A stretch of DNA of 7,243 bases from Acidimicrobiia bacterium (GCA_030618675.1 JAUXCV010000079.1:1-7243), one strand, 5' to 3'. Positions 1 to 5,815 are shown, counted from the stretch's first letter. The notes: generated by a model from the letters alone, not told the origin. Numbers and translations: made by a program.

Positions 1-180
1 GAGATCGCCCGCCTTCATGTACTCCGAGGCCTTGCTGCCGAGTTCGCTCTCCGATGCAACCGCTTCGCGCAGCATGTCGCCGGTCGATATATGCGGTACG
101 CCGAGCGCCGTCGTCAGCAGTTTGGCCTGCGTCCCTTTGCCACCCCCAGGCGGCCCAAGAAACAGAATACGTCGACCCAT
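1..180 (-). CDS. adk: Adenylate kinase, N-terminal 60 residues (3' end outside window)
   Basis: Adenylate kinase catalyses ATP + AMP = 2 ADP in the cytoplasm. The visible protein begins MGRRILFLGPPGGGKGTQAK. Residues 9-17 (GPPGGGKGT) form the P-loop that holds nucleotide phosphates; most family members have Ala where the middle Gly of GGGK lies. HISTGDMLRE (residues 29-38) is the conserved start of the AMP-binding region. The gene runs off the window at position 1, so the lid and the rest of the core are not seen. ATG at 180 is chosen because AGGAG lies 6 bases upstream and because the P-loop normally begins within about ten residues of the start. An in-frame ATG at 225 would add 15 residues (MASKYPAGLDNQELH) but has no good ribosome site. 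The position just after secY is the usual place for adk in many bacteria and supports the call. Confidence 0.96.
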   Translation of the reverse strand, partial: MGRRILFLGPPGGGKGTQAKLLTTALGVPHISTGDMLREAVASESELGSKASEYMKAGDL

Positions 181-186
181 GTGTAG

Positions 187-191
187 CTCCT
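187..191 (-). promoter_or_regulatory. Ribosome binding site of adk
   Basis: AGGAG on the minus strand lies 6 bases before the ATG at 180. It favours this start over the in-frame ATG at 225, which is preceded only by a G-rich stretch. Such a strong site suggests that adk is translated independently of secY, whose stop codon is 167 bases away. Confidence 0.75.
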
Positions 192-246
192 GATTGTCCA
201 GGCCTGCAGGATACTTGGAAGCCATGAGTCCCCAGCCGAAGTCTCA

Positions 247-333
247 AGTAGCGGAGTAGCGGAGTAGCGGAGTGGGGCCTACTCAGCTACTCAAGCGAGG
301 CGGAGCCGAGCGCTACTCAGCTACTCGGCTACT
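247..333. repeat. Octamer repeat array in both orientations between secY and adk
   Basis: The plus strand has three head-to-tail copies of AGTAGCGG at 247-254, 255-262 and 263-270. They are followed by inverted copies of the same word family, CTACTC(A/G)(G/A), at 279-286, 287-294, 313-320 and 321-328, with a partial copy at 329-333. Positions 247-267 and 313-333 are reverse complements at 19 of 21 positions, so the transcript could fold into a long stem with a loop of about 45 bases. The 279-294 copies could compete for the same partner. No run of T follows, so this is not a classical terminator. It fills most of the secY-adk spacer. Function unknown. Confidence 0.85.
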
Positions 334-362
334 GGATTCCTCAGCTCCTAGCTGAGGAATCC
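334..362. repeat. Perfect 13-bp inverted repeat spanning the secY stop codon
   Basis: Arms at 334-346 and 350-362 are exact reverse complements separated by three bases. On the transcribed strand the first arm is GGATTCCTCAGCT, which is the last four sense codons of secY (Gly-Phe-Leu-Ser) plus the T of its TAG stop. The second arm lies just after the stop. The mRNA should form a strong hairpin with a three-base loop. The bases after it (AGTAGCCG on the transcribed strand) contain no U tract, so it does not look like an intrinsic terminator. It could protect the 3' end, slow ribosomes, or be a by-product of repeat formation. Confidence 0.85.
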
Positions 363-1655
363 CTCATAGTTCCGCATCATCAGCTGGGACTCGACCTGCT
401 TCAACGTCTCAAGCGCAACGCCCGCCACGATGATGATCGACACGCCGGAGAGTCCGACCGGGACACCCCAGATCCATCCAAGGACCGACGGCAGGATCGT
501 CACCAGAGCCAGGTACATCGCCCCTGGCAGTGTGATGCGGCTCAGCACGTACGCCAGGTACTGCTCGGTCGCCCGTCCGGGACGGATGCCGGGGATGAAT
601 CCTCCCTGACGCTGGATCATGTCGGCCTGGCGCGCAGGGTCGAACTGGATCGCCGTGTAGAAGTAGGTGAAGAACACCACCAGGAGCGCCAGCACGAAGA
701 TGTACCAGAGGCTCGGTGAGAATCCGCCGCCGCTCGAAGACAGCAGGTTGGTGTCGATCCAGTTCCGAACCGTCGCACCCCAGCCGTCCGGGGGCAGCAC
801 CGAGGCGATGAGAGCGGGGAAGTACATGATCGACGTGGCGAAGATCACAGGGATGACGCCCGCCATGTTCACCTTCAGCGGGATGTAGGTGGATTGCCCA
901 CCCATGACCTTGCGACCGCGGACTCGCTTCGAGAACTGCACCGGGATCCGGCGTTGACCCTGCTCGATGAAGATGATCCCGATCGTCAATGCGATCATCA
1001 CGGCGATGATGACGATGAACTGGTAGGTCTGCGAGTTGGCATTGAGGATCGCCAACTGGGACGGGATCTGGGAGATGATCGATATGAAGATCAGCAATGA
1101 CATACCGTTGCCGATGCCGCGTTGGGTGATCAGCTCACCGAACCACATGAGCAGCGCTGTACCGGCCGTCATCGTGACGACGATGATGATCACGTTGCGT
1201 GGCGTGTAGTCGGGGATCAGGTCGATGCCGCCGGTCAACTGACCGGAGTGGAACAAGAACGAGAACCCGGTCGCTTGGAGAAGCGCCAGGATGACCGTGA
1301 GGTATCTGGTCCACTGGGTGATGACCTTCCGGCCGGTCTCGCCTTCCTCCTGAAGAGCCTGCAACTTCGGAATCACAACGGCGAGCAACTGAAGGATGAT
1401 CGATGACGTGATGTACGGCATGATTCCCAGAGCGAAGACCGACAGACGGGTCAGGGCACCACCGGAGAACAGGTTCAACAACCCGACGAACCCGGAGGTC
1501 GTGGCCGAGTCGGTGAACTCCTTGATCGCGTTGAGATCCACACCGGGGACCGGGACCGTCGTCCCGAAGCGGTACAGAACGAAGATGAACAGCGTGAAGA
1601 GAATCTTGTTCCGCAGATCGTGGATCCGGAACGCGTTCCTAAAAGCAGTCAGCAT
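348..1655 (-). CDS. secY: Protein translocase subunit SecY
   Basis: SecY is the pore-forming subunit of the SecYEG channel, which moves unfolded proteins across the cytoplasmic membrane or into it, driven by SecA or the ribosome. The 435-residue product has the usual length and hydrophobic profile. Segments compatible with the ten helices lie near residues 17-36, 70-95, 116-136, 153-172, 183-203, 211-230, 262-286, 315-336, 370-390 and 395-416. The loop rich in Gly/Ser at about 55-68 fits the plug region. Landmarks include GELITQRGIGNG (173-184), IPLKVNMAGVIPVIFA (258-273) and FIPGIRPG (353-360), whose Arg358 matches the cytosolic-loop arginine needed for SecA-driven export. The ATG start gives MLTAFRNAFRIHDLRNK, a typical N-terminus; AAGGA lies 12 bases upstream, a rather long spacing. 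It follows rplO after 91 bases. Its last codons form one arm of a perfect inverted repeat. Confidence 0.98.
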   Translation of the reverse strand: MLTAFRNAFRIHDLRNKILFTLFIFVLYRFGTTVPVPGVDLNAIKEFTDSATTSGFVGLLNLFSGGALTRLSVFALGIMPYITSSIILQLLAVVIPKLQALQEEGETGRKVITQWTRYLTVILALLQATGFSFLFHSGQLTGGIDLIPDYTPRNVIIIVVTMTAGTALLMWFGELITQRGIGNGMSLLIFISIISQIPSQLAILNANSQTYQFIVIIAVMIALTIGIIFIEQGQRRIPVQFSKRVRGRKVMGGQSTYIPLKVNMAGVIPVIFATSIMYFPALIASVLPPDGWGATVRNWIDTNLLSSSGGGFSPSLWYIFVLALLVVFFTYFYTAIQFDPARQADMIQRQGGFIPGIRPGRATEQYLAYVLSRITLPGAMYLALVTILPSVLGWIWGVPVGLSGVSIIIVAGVALETLKQVESQLMMRNYEGFLS

Positions 1656-1716
1656 GTGTGTCGTAGTTCCTTCGGTGGTGCTGGCACGATAGTGGCGTCG
1701 GGGGTTTGGACTCGGT

Positions 1717-1751
1717 GCTCAGGGCTCATAGCTCAAAGCTCATAGCTCAGC
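1717..1751. repeat. Heptamer repeat array (GCTCAnn) overlapping the rplO stop codon
   Basis: GCTCA recurs exactly every 7 bases on the plus strand at 1717, 1724, 1731, 1738 and 1745, with a degenerate sixth unit (CCTCAAT) from 1752. On the transcribed strand the unit is TGAGCnn, and the first TGA is the stop codon of rplO. The flanks GGGCT (1722-1726) and AGCCC (1749-1753) are complementary, so a small stem could form around the middle units. The array takes up about 40% of the rplO-secY spacer. I see no promoter or terminator signature in it. Confidence 0.85.
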
Positions 1752-2187
1752 CCTCAATAACCTCTACCGAGCCTCCGGCAGCCTTGATCTTCTCGACGGC
1801 GCCCAGGCTGAACGCGTGGGCCTTGATCGTCAGGGCTCGGTCGATCTCGCCCTCGCCGAGGACCTTGACCTTGCCGCGATGCTTGACGAGGCCGCCGGCT
1901 CGCAGGTCATCTGCGGTGACGGTGGACCCGGCATCGAACTCGTTGAGTCGCTCGACATTGATGACCGTGTATTCGACGCGATTCGGGTTCCGGAAACCTC
2001 GCAGCTTCGGCATGCGACGCTGGAGAGGCATCTGGCCGCCCTCGAACCCACGACGCACCTTGCTGCGCGCCTTGAGGCCCTTCGTACCGCGTCCGGCGGT
2101 CTTCCCGCGTCGTCCGGCTTCGCCGCGACCAACGCGAATCTTGCGCTTCTTCGACCCTTCGGCGGGTCGGAGGTGATGAAGCTTCAT
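1747..2187 (-). CDS. rplO: 50S ribosomal protein L15
   Basis: L15 is a large-subunit protein that binds 23S rRNA late in assembly and helps hold the central region together. The 146-residue product has the normal length. Its N-terminal half is the basic, glycine-rich extended arm: KIRVGRGEAGRRGKTAGRGT (16-35), then FEGGQMPLQRRMPKLRGF (48-65). The C-terminal globular half contains KAHAFSLGAVEKIKAAGG (122-139) and ends VEVIEG, as in many L15 proteins. The ATG overlaps the rpmD stop as ATGA, and GGAGG lies 7 bases upstream, so translation is probably coupled. Its TGA stop is the first unit of a heptamer repeat array. The last ribosomal-protein gene before secY is normally rplO, which agrees with the call. 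Confidence 0.98.
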   Translation of the reverse strand: MKLHHLRPAEGSKKRKIRVGRGEAGRRGKTAGRGTKGLKARSKVRRGFEGGQMPLQRRMPKLRGFRNPNRVEYTVINVERLNEFDAGSTVTADDLRAGGLVKHRGKVKVLGEGEIDRALTIKAHAFSLGAVEKIKAAGGSVEVIEG

Positions 2188-2369
2188 CCGATTTCCTCCA
2201 CTTCGAGGAGATGCTTCGCACGGAACACCATGCCACGCACATCCGGTCTGTCGGGCCGTTCGACCGACTGATTGATCTTTCGCAGCCCAAGGCTCTCCAC
2301 GGTTGCGCGAGTCTTCGGCTTCTCACCGATCGTGCTGCGCACCAGTGTGATCTTCAAACTCTTCGCCAT
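2184..2369 (-). CDS. rpmD: 50S ribosomal protein L30
   Basis: L30 is a small large-subunit protein that binds 23S rRNA. It is absent from some bacterial lineages but present here. The 61-residue product has the normal bacterial length. The N-terminal strand LKITLVRSTIG (5-15), the helix KTRATVESLGLRKINQSVER (19-38) and the closing VRGMVFRAKHLLEVEE (44-59) follow the family pattern. The ATG overlaps the rpsE stop as TGATG, and the stop overlaps the rplO start as ATGA, so it is probably read by ribosomes coming from rpsE. The upstream site is weak (AGG-type only), which fits such coupling. The position between rpsE and rplO is the standard one. Confidence 0.96.
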   Translation of the reverse strand: MAKSLKITLVRSTIGEKPKTRATVESLGLRKINQSVERPDRPDVRGMVFRAKHLLEVEEIG

Positions 2370-2980
2370 CAGTTGCCTGCCTGGGTCTTCGCCAACTCGG
2401 CCGACCGGTAGGCAGCGAGCAGAGCCGGTGGGAACAACTCCTCAGGGCGCTTGCCGCGTGCCTTGGCAACGACGTCGGGACGCTGCTGGGACAACAGTGC
2501 GTTCACTGTCGCCTTGGCCACGTTGACATGCGTGGGAGAGCCGAGCGACTTCGAGAGGACGTCTTTGACCCCTGCCGCCTCGAGGATCTGACGAACAGCT
2601 CCTCCGGCGATGACCCCGGTACCCGGTGCAGCCGGCTTGAGCAGTACGCGCGATGCGCTCTGCTCGCCGATCACCTTGTGGATGATCGTCTGGCCGGCCA
2701 TCGGGACGTCGAACATGTTCTTCCTTGCGATCTCCATGCCCTTCTGGATGGCCATGGGGACCTCTTTGGCTTTGCCATATCCGATTCCGACTTTGCCCTT
2801 GCCGTTTCCAACGGTCACGAGGGCGGTGAATGAGAATCGACGGCCACCCTTGACGACCTTGGCGACGCGGTTGATCGCGATGACCCTCTCGTCGAACTCC
2901 GGTTCGCGCCGTTCCCGGCGGTCCCGCCGATCTCGACGGTCTCTGCGATCCTTGCGGTTGGTGTTATCTCGGTTCGTCAT
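2369..2980 (-). CDS. rpsE: 30S ribosomal protein S5 with Arg/Asp-repeat N-terminus
   Basis: S5 sits on the back of the small subunit, touches S4 and S8, and affects decoding accuracy and mRNA unwinding. The product is 203 residues, longer than the roughly 167 of E. coli because of an N-terminal extension. Residues 11-25 read DRR four times and then ERR. The double-stranded-RNA-binding-like domain starts near 30 and includes VVKGGRRFSFTALVTVGNGK (42-61). The C-terminal domain includes PGTGVIAGGAVRQILEAAG (119-137) and VLSKSLGSPTHVNVAKAT (141-158). An open frame continues upstream into rplR, but ATG at 2980 is chosen because AGGAG ends 4 bases before it and MTNRDNTNRK begins a plausible extension. 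That ribosome site overlaps the rplR stop codon. Charged N-terminal extensions of S5 are common in Actinobacteria. Confidence 0.97.
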   Translation of the reverse strand: MTNRDNTNRKDRRDRRDRRDRRERREPEFDERVIAINRVAKVVKGGRRFSFTALVTVGNGKGKVGIGYGKAKEVPMAIQKGMEIARKNMFDVPMAGQTIIHKVIGEQSASRVLLKPAAPGTGVIAGGAVRQILEAAGVKDVLSKSLGSPTHVNVAKATVNALLSQQRPDVVAKARGKRPEELFPPALLAAYRSAELAKTQAGN

Positions 2981-2987
2981 AGCGCTC

Positions 2988-3341
2988 CTAGAACTCCAGC
3001 CCGGACTTGCGGGCTCCATCGGCCAGCGCCTTGACGCGCCCGTGGAAGGCGAACCCACCCCGGTCGAAGACGACCGTGTCGACGCCGGCATCCTTGGCGC
3101 GGGCGCCAACGAGCTCTCCGACCTTGGTTGCCGTGTCGACGGTCAGGGTCTTCTTCGCGAGCTTGCCCTCGCGAGACGAGGCCGAAACCACGGTGACACC
3201 CTGATCGTCGTCGATGATCTGTGCATAGATGTAGCGATTGCTGCGGAACACCGCGAGCCGGGGGCGAGTGGCGGTGCCATGCACCTTCTTGCGCACCCGG
3301 AAGTGGCGGCGTCGCCGCGCTTGTGTGCGTGAACCTCTCAT
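2988..3341 (-). CDS. rplR: 50S ribosomal protein L18
   Basis: L18 binds 5S rRNA together with L5 and anchors it in the central protuberance of the large subunit. The 117-residue product has the usual length. Its basic N-terminal tail (RTQARRRRHFRVRKKVHGT, 5-23) fits the flexible rRNA-binding arm. The core contains RPRLAVFRSNRYIYAQIIDD (26-45), and the C-terminus VVFDRGGFAFHGRVKALADG (90-109) matches the conserved end of the family. The ATG overlaps the rplF stop as ATGA. Only a weak G-rich ribosome site (GGGGTG) lies upstream, so expression probably depends on coupling to rplF. The order rplF-rplR-rpsE is standard for the spc operon. Confidence 0.98.
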   Translation of the reverse strand: MRGSRTQARRRRHFRVRKKVHGTATRPRLAVFRSNRYIYAQIIDDDQGVTVVSASSREGKLAKKTLTVDTATKVGELVGARAKDAGVDTVVFDRGGFAFHGRVKALADGARKSGLEF

Positions 3342-3880
3342 CCGGCCACCCCTGCCTTCCCGGCCTTGCGGCGTACGTATTCGTCGACATAGCGGATGCC
3401 CTTGCCCTTGTAGGGCTCGGGTGGCCGCACGGAGCGGATATTCGCAGCGACCTGGCCAACGAGTTGCTTGTCGATCCCGCTGATGATGAACTTCGTCGGC
3501 TCGGGGACCTCGAATGTGATGCCTTCGGGTGCCTCGATCGCCACGGGATGCGAGAACCCGACTTGAAGCTCGAGCGTGTTGCCTTTCAGCGCGCCGCGGT
3601 AGCCAACGCCCACGGCCTTCAGTTCCTTGGTGTACCCGACCGAGACCCCGACCACCATGTTGGCGATCAGTGCACGGGTCAAGCCGTGCAGGGCACGAGC
3701 CTGGCGGTCATCGTTCTCTCTGGCGACGCTGAGGACGCCGTCTTCGACCGAAACGCTGATCCGGGGATCGAGTGTCTGGGTGAGCGTGCCCTTCGGGCCC
3801 TTCACGACGACGGCATTCTCATCGACAGATACCTCGACGCCCGAGGGAAGATCAATGGGTGCGTTTCCGATGCGACTCAT
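3338..3880 (-). CDS. rplF: 50S ribosomal protein L6
   Basis: L6 is a two-domain large-subunit protein near the factor-binding site and the sarcin-ricin loop. The 180-residue product starts MSRIGNAPIDLPSGVEV, typical of the family. The two repeated domains lie at about 10-82 and 90-165. The C-terminal signature RPPEPYKGKGIRYVDE (152-167) is followed by a basic end. The frame is open further upstream to an ATG at 3910 inside rpsH. ATG at 3880 is preferred because MSRIG is the standard N-terminus and GAGGTG lies at the right distance (3888-3893). The start follows the rpsH stop after a single base. I see nothing unusual in the protein. Confidence 0.98.
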   Translation of the reverse strand: MSRIGNAPIDLPSGVEVSVDENAVVVKGPKGTLTQTLDPRISVSVEDGVLSVARENDDRQARALHGLTRALIANMVVGVSVGYTKELKAVGVGYRGALKGNTLELQVGFSHPVAIEAPEGITFEVPEPTKFIISGIDKQLVGQVAANIRSVRPPEPYKGKGIRYVDEYVRRKAGKAGVAG

Positions 3881-3881
3881 G

Positions 3882-4286
3882 TCACCACACCTCGCAGAGG
3901 ACTTCGCCACCGACGTTGCGCTTGCGAGCCTCGCGGTCGGTCATGACACCGTTCGAGGTTGACACGATCGCGATGCCGATTCCACCGCGGACGCGGGGGA
4001 CGTCGGATGCGCCTGTATAGACGCGCAGGCCCGGCTTCGAGATTCGCTTGATGCCGGTCAGGATCGGCTGGCGCTCCTTGTCGTAGCGGAGCCTCACAGT
4101 GAGTTCCTTGCCGACCCGCGCATCTTCGACTTTGTATCCGTCGATGAATCCCTCTTCTGAGAGAATGCGGGCGACCTGTTCTTTCAATTTCGACGACGGC
4201 ATCGTTGTCTCCGCGTGCAACGCCGTGTTGGCGTTGCGGATCCGGGTGAGCATGTCGGCTATGGGATCAGACTGCACGATTACCAC
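3882..4286 (-). CDS. rpsH: 30S ribosomal protein S8
   Basis: S8 binds helix 21 of 16S rRNA and organises the central domain of the small subunit; in E. coli it also represses the spc operon. The product has DPIADMLTRIRNAN (7-20), the central MPSSKLKEQVARILSEEGF (29-47), KRISKPGLRVY (80-90) and the C-terminal STSNGVMTDREARKRNVGG (109-127), all characteristic. The start is not ATG. GTG at 4286 gives 134 residues and overlaps the rpsN stop region by 7 bases; GTG at 4277 gives 131 residues (VQSDPIADML). The only nearby ribosome-site-like sequence, AAAGG, lies 4 bases before the first and 13 before the second, so the choice is open. The S8-binding mRNA site known from E. coli was not recognised here by eye. 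Confidence 0.97.
   Translation of the reverse strand: MVIVQSDPIADMLTRIRNANTALHAETTMPSSKLKEQVARILSEEGFIDGYKVEDARVGKELTVRLRYDKERQPILTGIKRISKPGLRVYTGASDVPRVRGGIGIAIVSTSNGVMTDREARKRNVGGEVLCEVW
3888..3893 (-). promoter_or_regulatory. Ribosome binding site that sets the rplF start
   Basis: GAGGTG on the minus strand lies inside the last codons of rpsH, with its core 9 bases before the ATG at 3880. It supports the 180-residue L6 over a 10-residue-longer reading from the ATG at 3910. Confidence 0.7.
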
Positions 4287-4585
4287 GAAGCCTTTCTCAC
4301 ACCGGGAAGCTCACCGTTGTGAGCGAGTTCACGAAGCGATGAACGCGACATCCCGAACTTCCGGAAGTACCCGCGGGGGCGACCCGTGACACCGCAGCGA
4401 TTGCGGTAGCGCGTTGCGCTCGCATCGCGGGGCATCTTGGCAATCTTCTGATAAGCCTCACGCTTGTCTTCGTACGAGGCGTTCGGGTCCTTGATGACCG
4501 CGATGATCTCCGCACGGCGCTCGGCGTACCGGTCGATGATCACTCTCCGCTTATTGTTCTTGGCGATCTTGGATGTCTTCGCCAT
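4280..4585 (-). CDS. rpsN: 30S ribosomal protein S14, zinc-free 101-residue type
   Basis: S14 binds 16S rRNA in the head of the small subunit. This copy is the long form. It has 101 residues, begins MAKTSKIAKNNKRR and has the insert between about residues 20 and 55 that the short form lacks. Cys64 (in RNRCGVTGRPRGYFRKFG, 61-78) is its only cysteine, so the CxxC...CxxC zinc site of the 61-residue form is missing. The end GELPGVRKASW is conserved. ATG at 4585 overlaps the rplE stop as TGATG; a GTG one codon upstream is less likely because MAK is the family start. Many Actinobacteria keep the short zinc form at this place in the spc operon and the long form elsewhere under zinc control, so the type found here is notable. 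Confidence 0.97.
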   Translation of the reverse strand: MAKTSKIAKNNKRRVIIDRYAERRAEIIAVIKDPNASYEDKREAYQKIAKMPRDASATRYRNRCGVTGRPRGYFRKFGMSRSSLRELAHNGELPGVRKASW

Positions 4586-5142
4586 CACACACCTGCCTGT
4601 TGACGGCGGAACGGGAACCCGAATGCATCGAGTAACGCCCTGCCTTGCTCGTCGGTTGCTGCCGTGGTCACGAACGCTATGTCCATACCGCGGATCGTGG
4701 AAACCTTGTCATAATCGATTTCAGGAAAGATCAACTGCTCGGTGACACCGAAGTTGTAGTTGCCGCGACCGTCGAATCCGTTCGGATTCAGGCCACGGAA
4801 GTCCCTGATACGTGGGATCGCCGTTGCGATGAGGCGGTCGAGGAACTCCCACATCCGGTCCCCACGCAGCGTCACCGACGCTCCGACCGGAACCCCTTCA
4901 CGGAGCTTGAAATTCGAGATCGACTTCTTTGCGAGCATCACCTTCGGCTGCTGCCCTGTGATGATCCGCAAGTCGTCGACTGCCGAGTCCATCAGCTTGG
5001 CGTCCTGGGCAGCGTCGCCGACGCCCATGTTCACCACGATCTTCAACAATCGTGGGACCTGCATCGCGTTCTCGAGCTCGAGATCTTCTTTGAGCTGAGC
5101 TGCGATCTCGCTGTCGTACCTCTCTTTGAGGCGCGAGGCCAT
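4585..5142 (-). CDS. rplE: 50S ribosomal protein L5
   Basis: L5 binds 5S rRNA in the central protuberance and contacts the P-site tRNA and the S13 bridge. The 185-residue product has the usual length. VPRLLKIVVNMGVGDA (29-44) begins the first domain. GQQPKVMLAKKSISNFKLRE (63-82) and GVPVGASVTLRG (83-94) are the conserved central stretch. RIRDFRGLNPNGFDGRGNYN (111-130) and the following FGVTEQLIFPEIDYD form the family C-terminal signature. The ATG overlaps the rplX TAA stop by one base (TAATG), and GGAGG lies 9 bases upstream within the last codons of rplX. The order rplN-rplX-rplE is universal in spc operons. No oddity seen. Confidence 0.98.
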   Translation of the reverse strand: MASRLKERYDSEIAAQLKEDLELENAMQVPRLLKIVVNMGVGDAAQDAKLMDSAVDDLRIITGQQPKVMLAKKSISNFKLREGVPVGASVTLRGDRMWEFLDRLIATAIPRIRDFRGLNPNGFDGRGNYNFGVTEQLIFPEIDYDKVSTIRGMDIAFVTTAATDEQGRALLDAFGFPFRRQQAGV

Positions 5143-5447
5143 TAGAGCTCACCTCCGCACTTGCGGCATGCGCGGTACTTGCGACCTTCGTCGTCGAACC
5201 GGGCGCCGATGCGAGTCGGCCCGCAGTCGGTGCAGACGATCATGACGTTGGACGCGTCGATCGGCATGTCCTTGTCGATGATGCCGCCCTGCATGGTCTG
5301 GCCGGTCGGTCGCTGAGAGCGCTTCGCCGTGGCGACGCCCTCGACGATGATCCTGTTGCGTGAGGGGAAGACCTTGGCGATCTTGCTCTCAGTGCCGGCA
5401 TCCTTGCCGGTGATGACCTTCACTGTGTCACCCTTCTTCAGTTTCAT
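5142..5447 (-). CDS. rplX: 50S ribosomal protein L24 with a four-cysteine zinc motif
   Basis: L24 is an assembly-initiating large-subunit protein that later lies near the peptide exit. The 101-residue product starts MKLKKGDTVKVITGKDAG, the KOW RNA-binding motif. The C-terminal half carries two CxxC pairs, C72/C75 (VCTDCGPTR) and C94/C97 (ACRKCGGEL), 18 residues apart, which should bind one zinc ion. Many bacteria, including the mycobacterial L24 as I recall it, have lost these cysteines. Two starts are possible. ATG at 5447 sits 7 bases after GGAGG and overlaps the rplN stop as TGATG. GTG at 5450 would sit only 4 bases after it and give an extra Met. ATG is preferred. No other oddity seen. 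Confidence 0.97.
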   Translation of the reverse strand: MKLKKGDTVKVITGKDAGTESKIAKVFPSRNRIIVEGVATAKRSQRPTGQTMQGGIIDKDMPIDASNVMIVCTDCGPTRIGARFDDEGRKYRACRKCGGEL

Positions 5448-5815
5448 CACAGCACCTCCGGTGCCAGCGATACGATCCGCATGAAATTCTTGTCGCGCAA
5501 CTCACGGCCGACCGGTCCGAAGATCCGGGTCCCGCGGGGTTGCTGCTGGTCGTTGATGATCACGCAAGCGTTGTCATCGAAGCGGATGTAGGTCCCGTCG
5601 GCACGACGGTTCTCCTTCTTGGTCCGCACGACCACGGCTTTGACGACCTCACCCTTCTTCACGCTTCCGCCGGGTGTGGCGTCCTTGACCGTAGCCACGA
5701 CGGTATCGCCGAGACTGCCATAGCGCCTGCCCGAACCGCCGAGCACGCGGATGACCAGGACCTCCTTGGCACCGGTGTTATCGGCAACCCTGAGCCTGGA
5801 CTCCTGTTGAATCAT
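5447..5815 (-). CDS. rplN: 50S ribosomal protein L14
   Basis: L14 sits at the subunit interface, contributes to inter-subunit bridges with 16S rRNA, and is a docking site for the silencing factor RsfS. The 122-residue product has the exact usual length. It begins MIQQESRLRVADNTGAKEV. The family signature lies at 60-85, including AVVVRTKKENRRADGTYIRF. The C-terminus contains GTRIFGPVGRELRDKNFMRI (95-114). The ATG overlaps the rpsQ stop as ATGA; the upstream sequence has only a poor ribosome site (GGAG about 10 bases away), so coupling to rpsQ is likely. L14 is classically the first gene of the spc operon. Here no spacer separates it from the S10-operon gene rpsQ, so the two operons appear fused. 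Confidence 0.99.
   Translation of the reverse strand: MIQQESRLRVADNTGAKEVLVIRVLGGSGRRYGSLGDTVVATVKDATPGGSVKKGEVVKAVVVRTKKENRRADGTYIRFDDNACVIINDQQQPRGTRIFGPVGRELRDKNFMRIVSLAPEVL
5455..5459 (-). promoter_or_regulatory. Ribosome binding site that sets the rplX start
   Basis: GGAGG on the minus strand, inside the 3' end of rplN, lies 7 bases before the ATG at 5447 and 4 bases before the in-frame GTG at 5450. The spacing favours the ATG. Confidence 0.7.

Noticed and set aside
188..211. Small stem TCCTG (188-192) with CAGGA (207-211) that could cover the adk ribosome site
   Set aside because: Five base pairs with a 14-base loop is too weak to claim a regulatory structure without conservation data.
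181..225. Longer adk with 15 extra N-terminal residues from ATG 225
   Set aside because: No proper ribosome site precedes it, and the extension does not resemble adenylate kinase N-termini; ATG 180 has AGGAG at good spacing.
181..246. Possible internal promoter for adk (TATCCT-like box on the minus strand near 211-216)
   Set aside because: The only good -35-like sequence (TTGAGA) is about 28 bases away, too far. Nothing else nearby fits.
334..362. Intrinsic terminator after secY
   Set aside because: The hairpin is strong but no U tract follows on the transcribed strand, so it is listed as an inverted repeat instead.
2610..3332. Plus-strand open frame of about 240 codons opposite rpsE and rplR
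   Set aside because: It is antisense to two clear ribosomal-protein genes, has no recognisable domain, and is explained by high GC content and codon bias on the other strand.
3221..3946. Plus-strand open frame of about 241 codons opposite rplR, rplF and rpsH
   Set aside because: It spans three overlapping minus-strand genes and their junctions, with no family resemblance; an antisense shadow.
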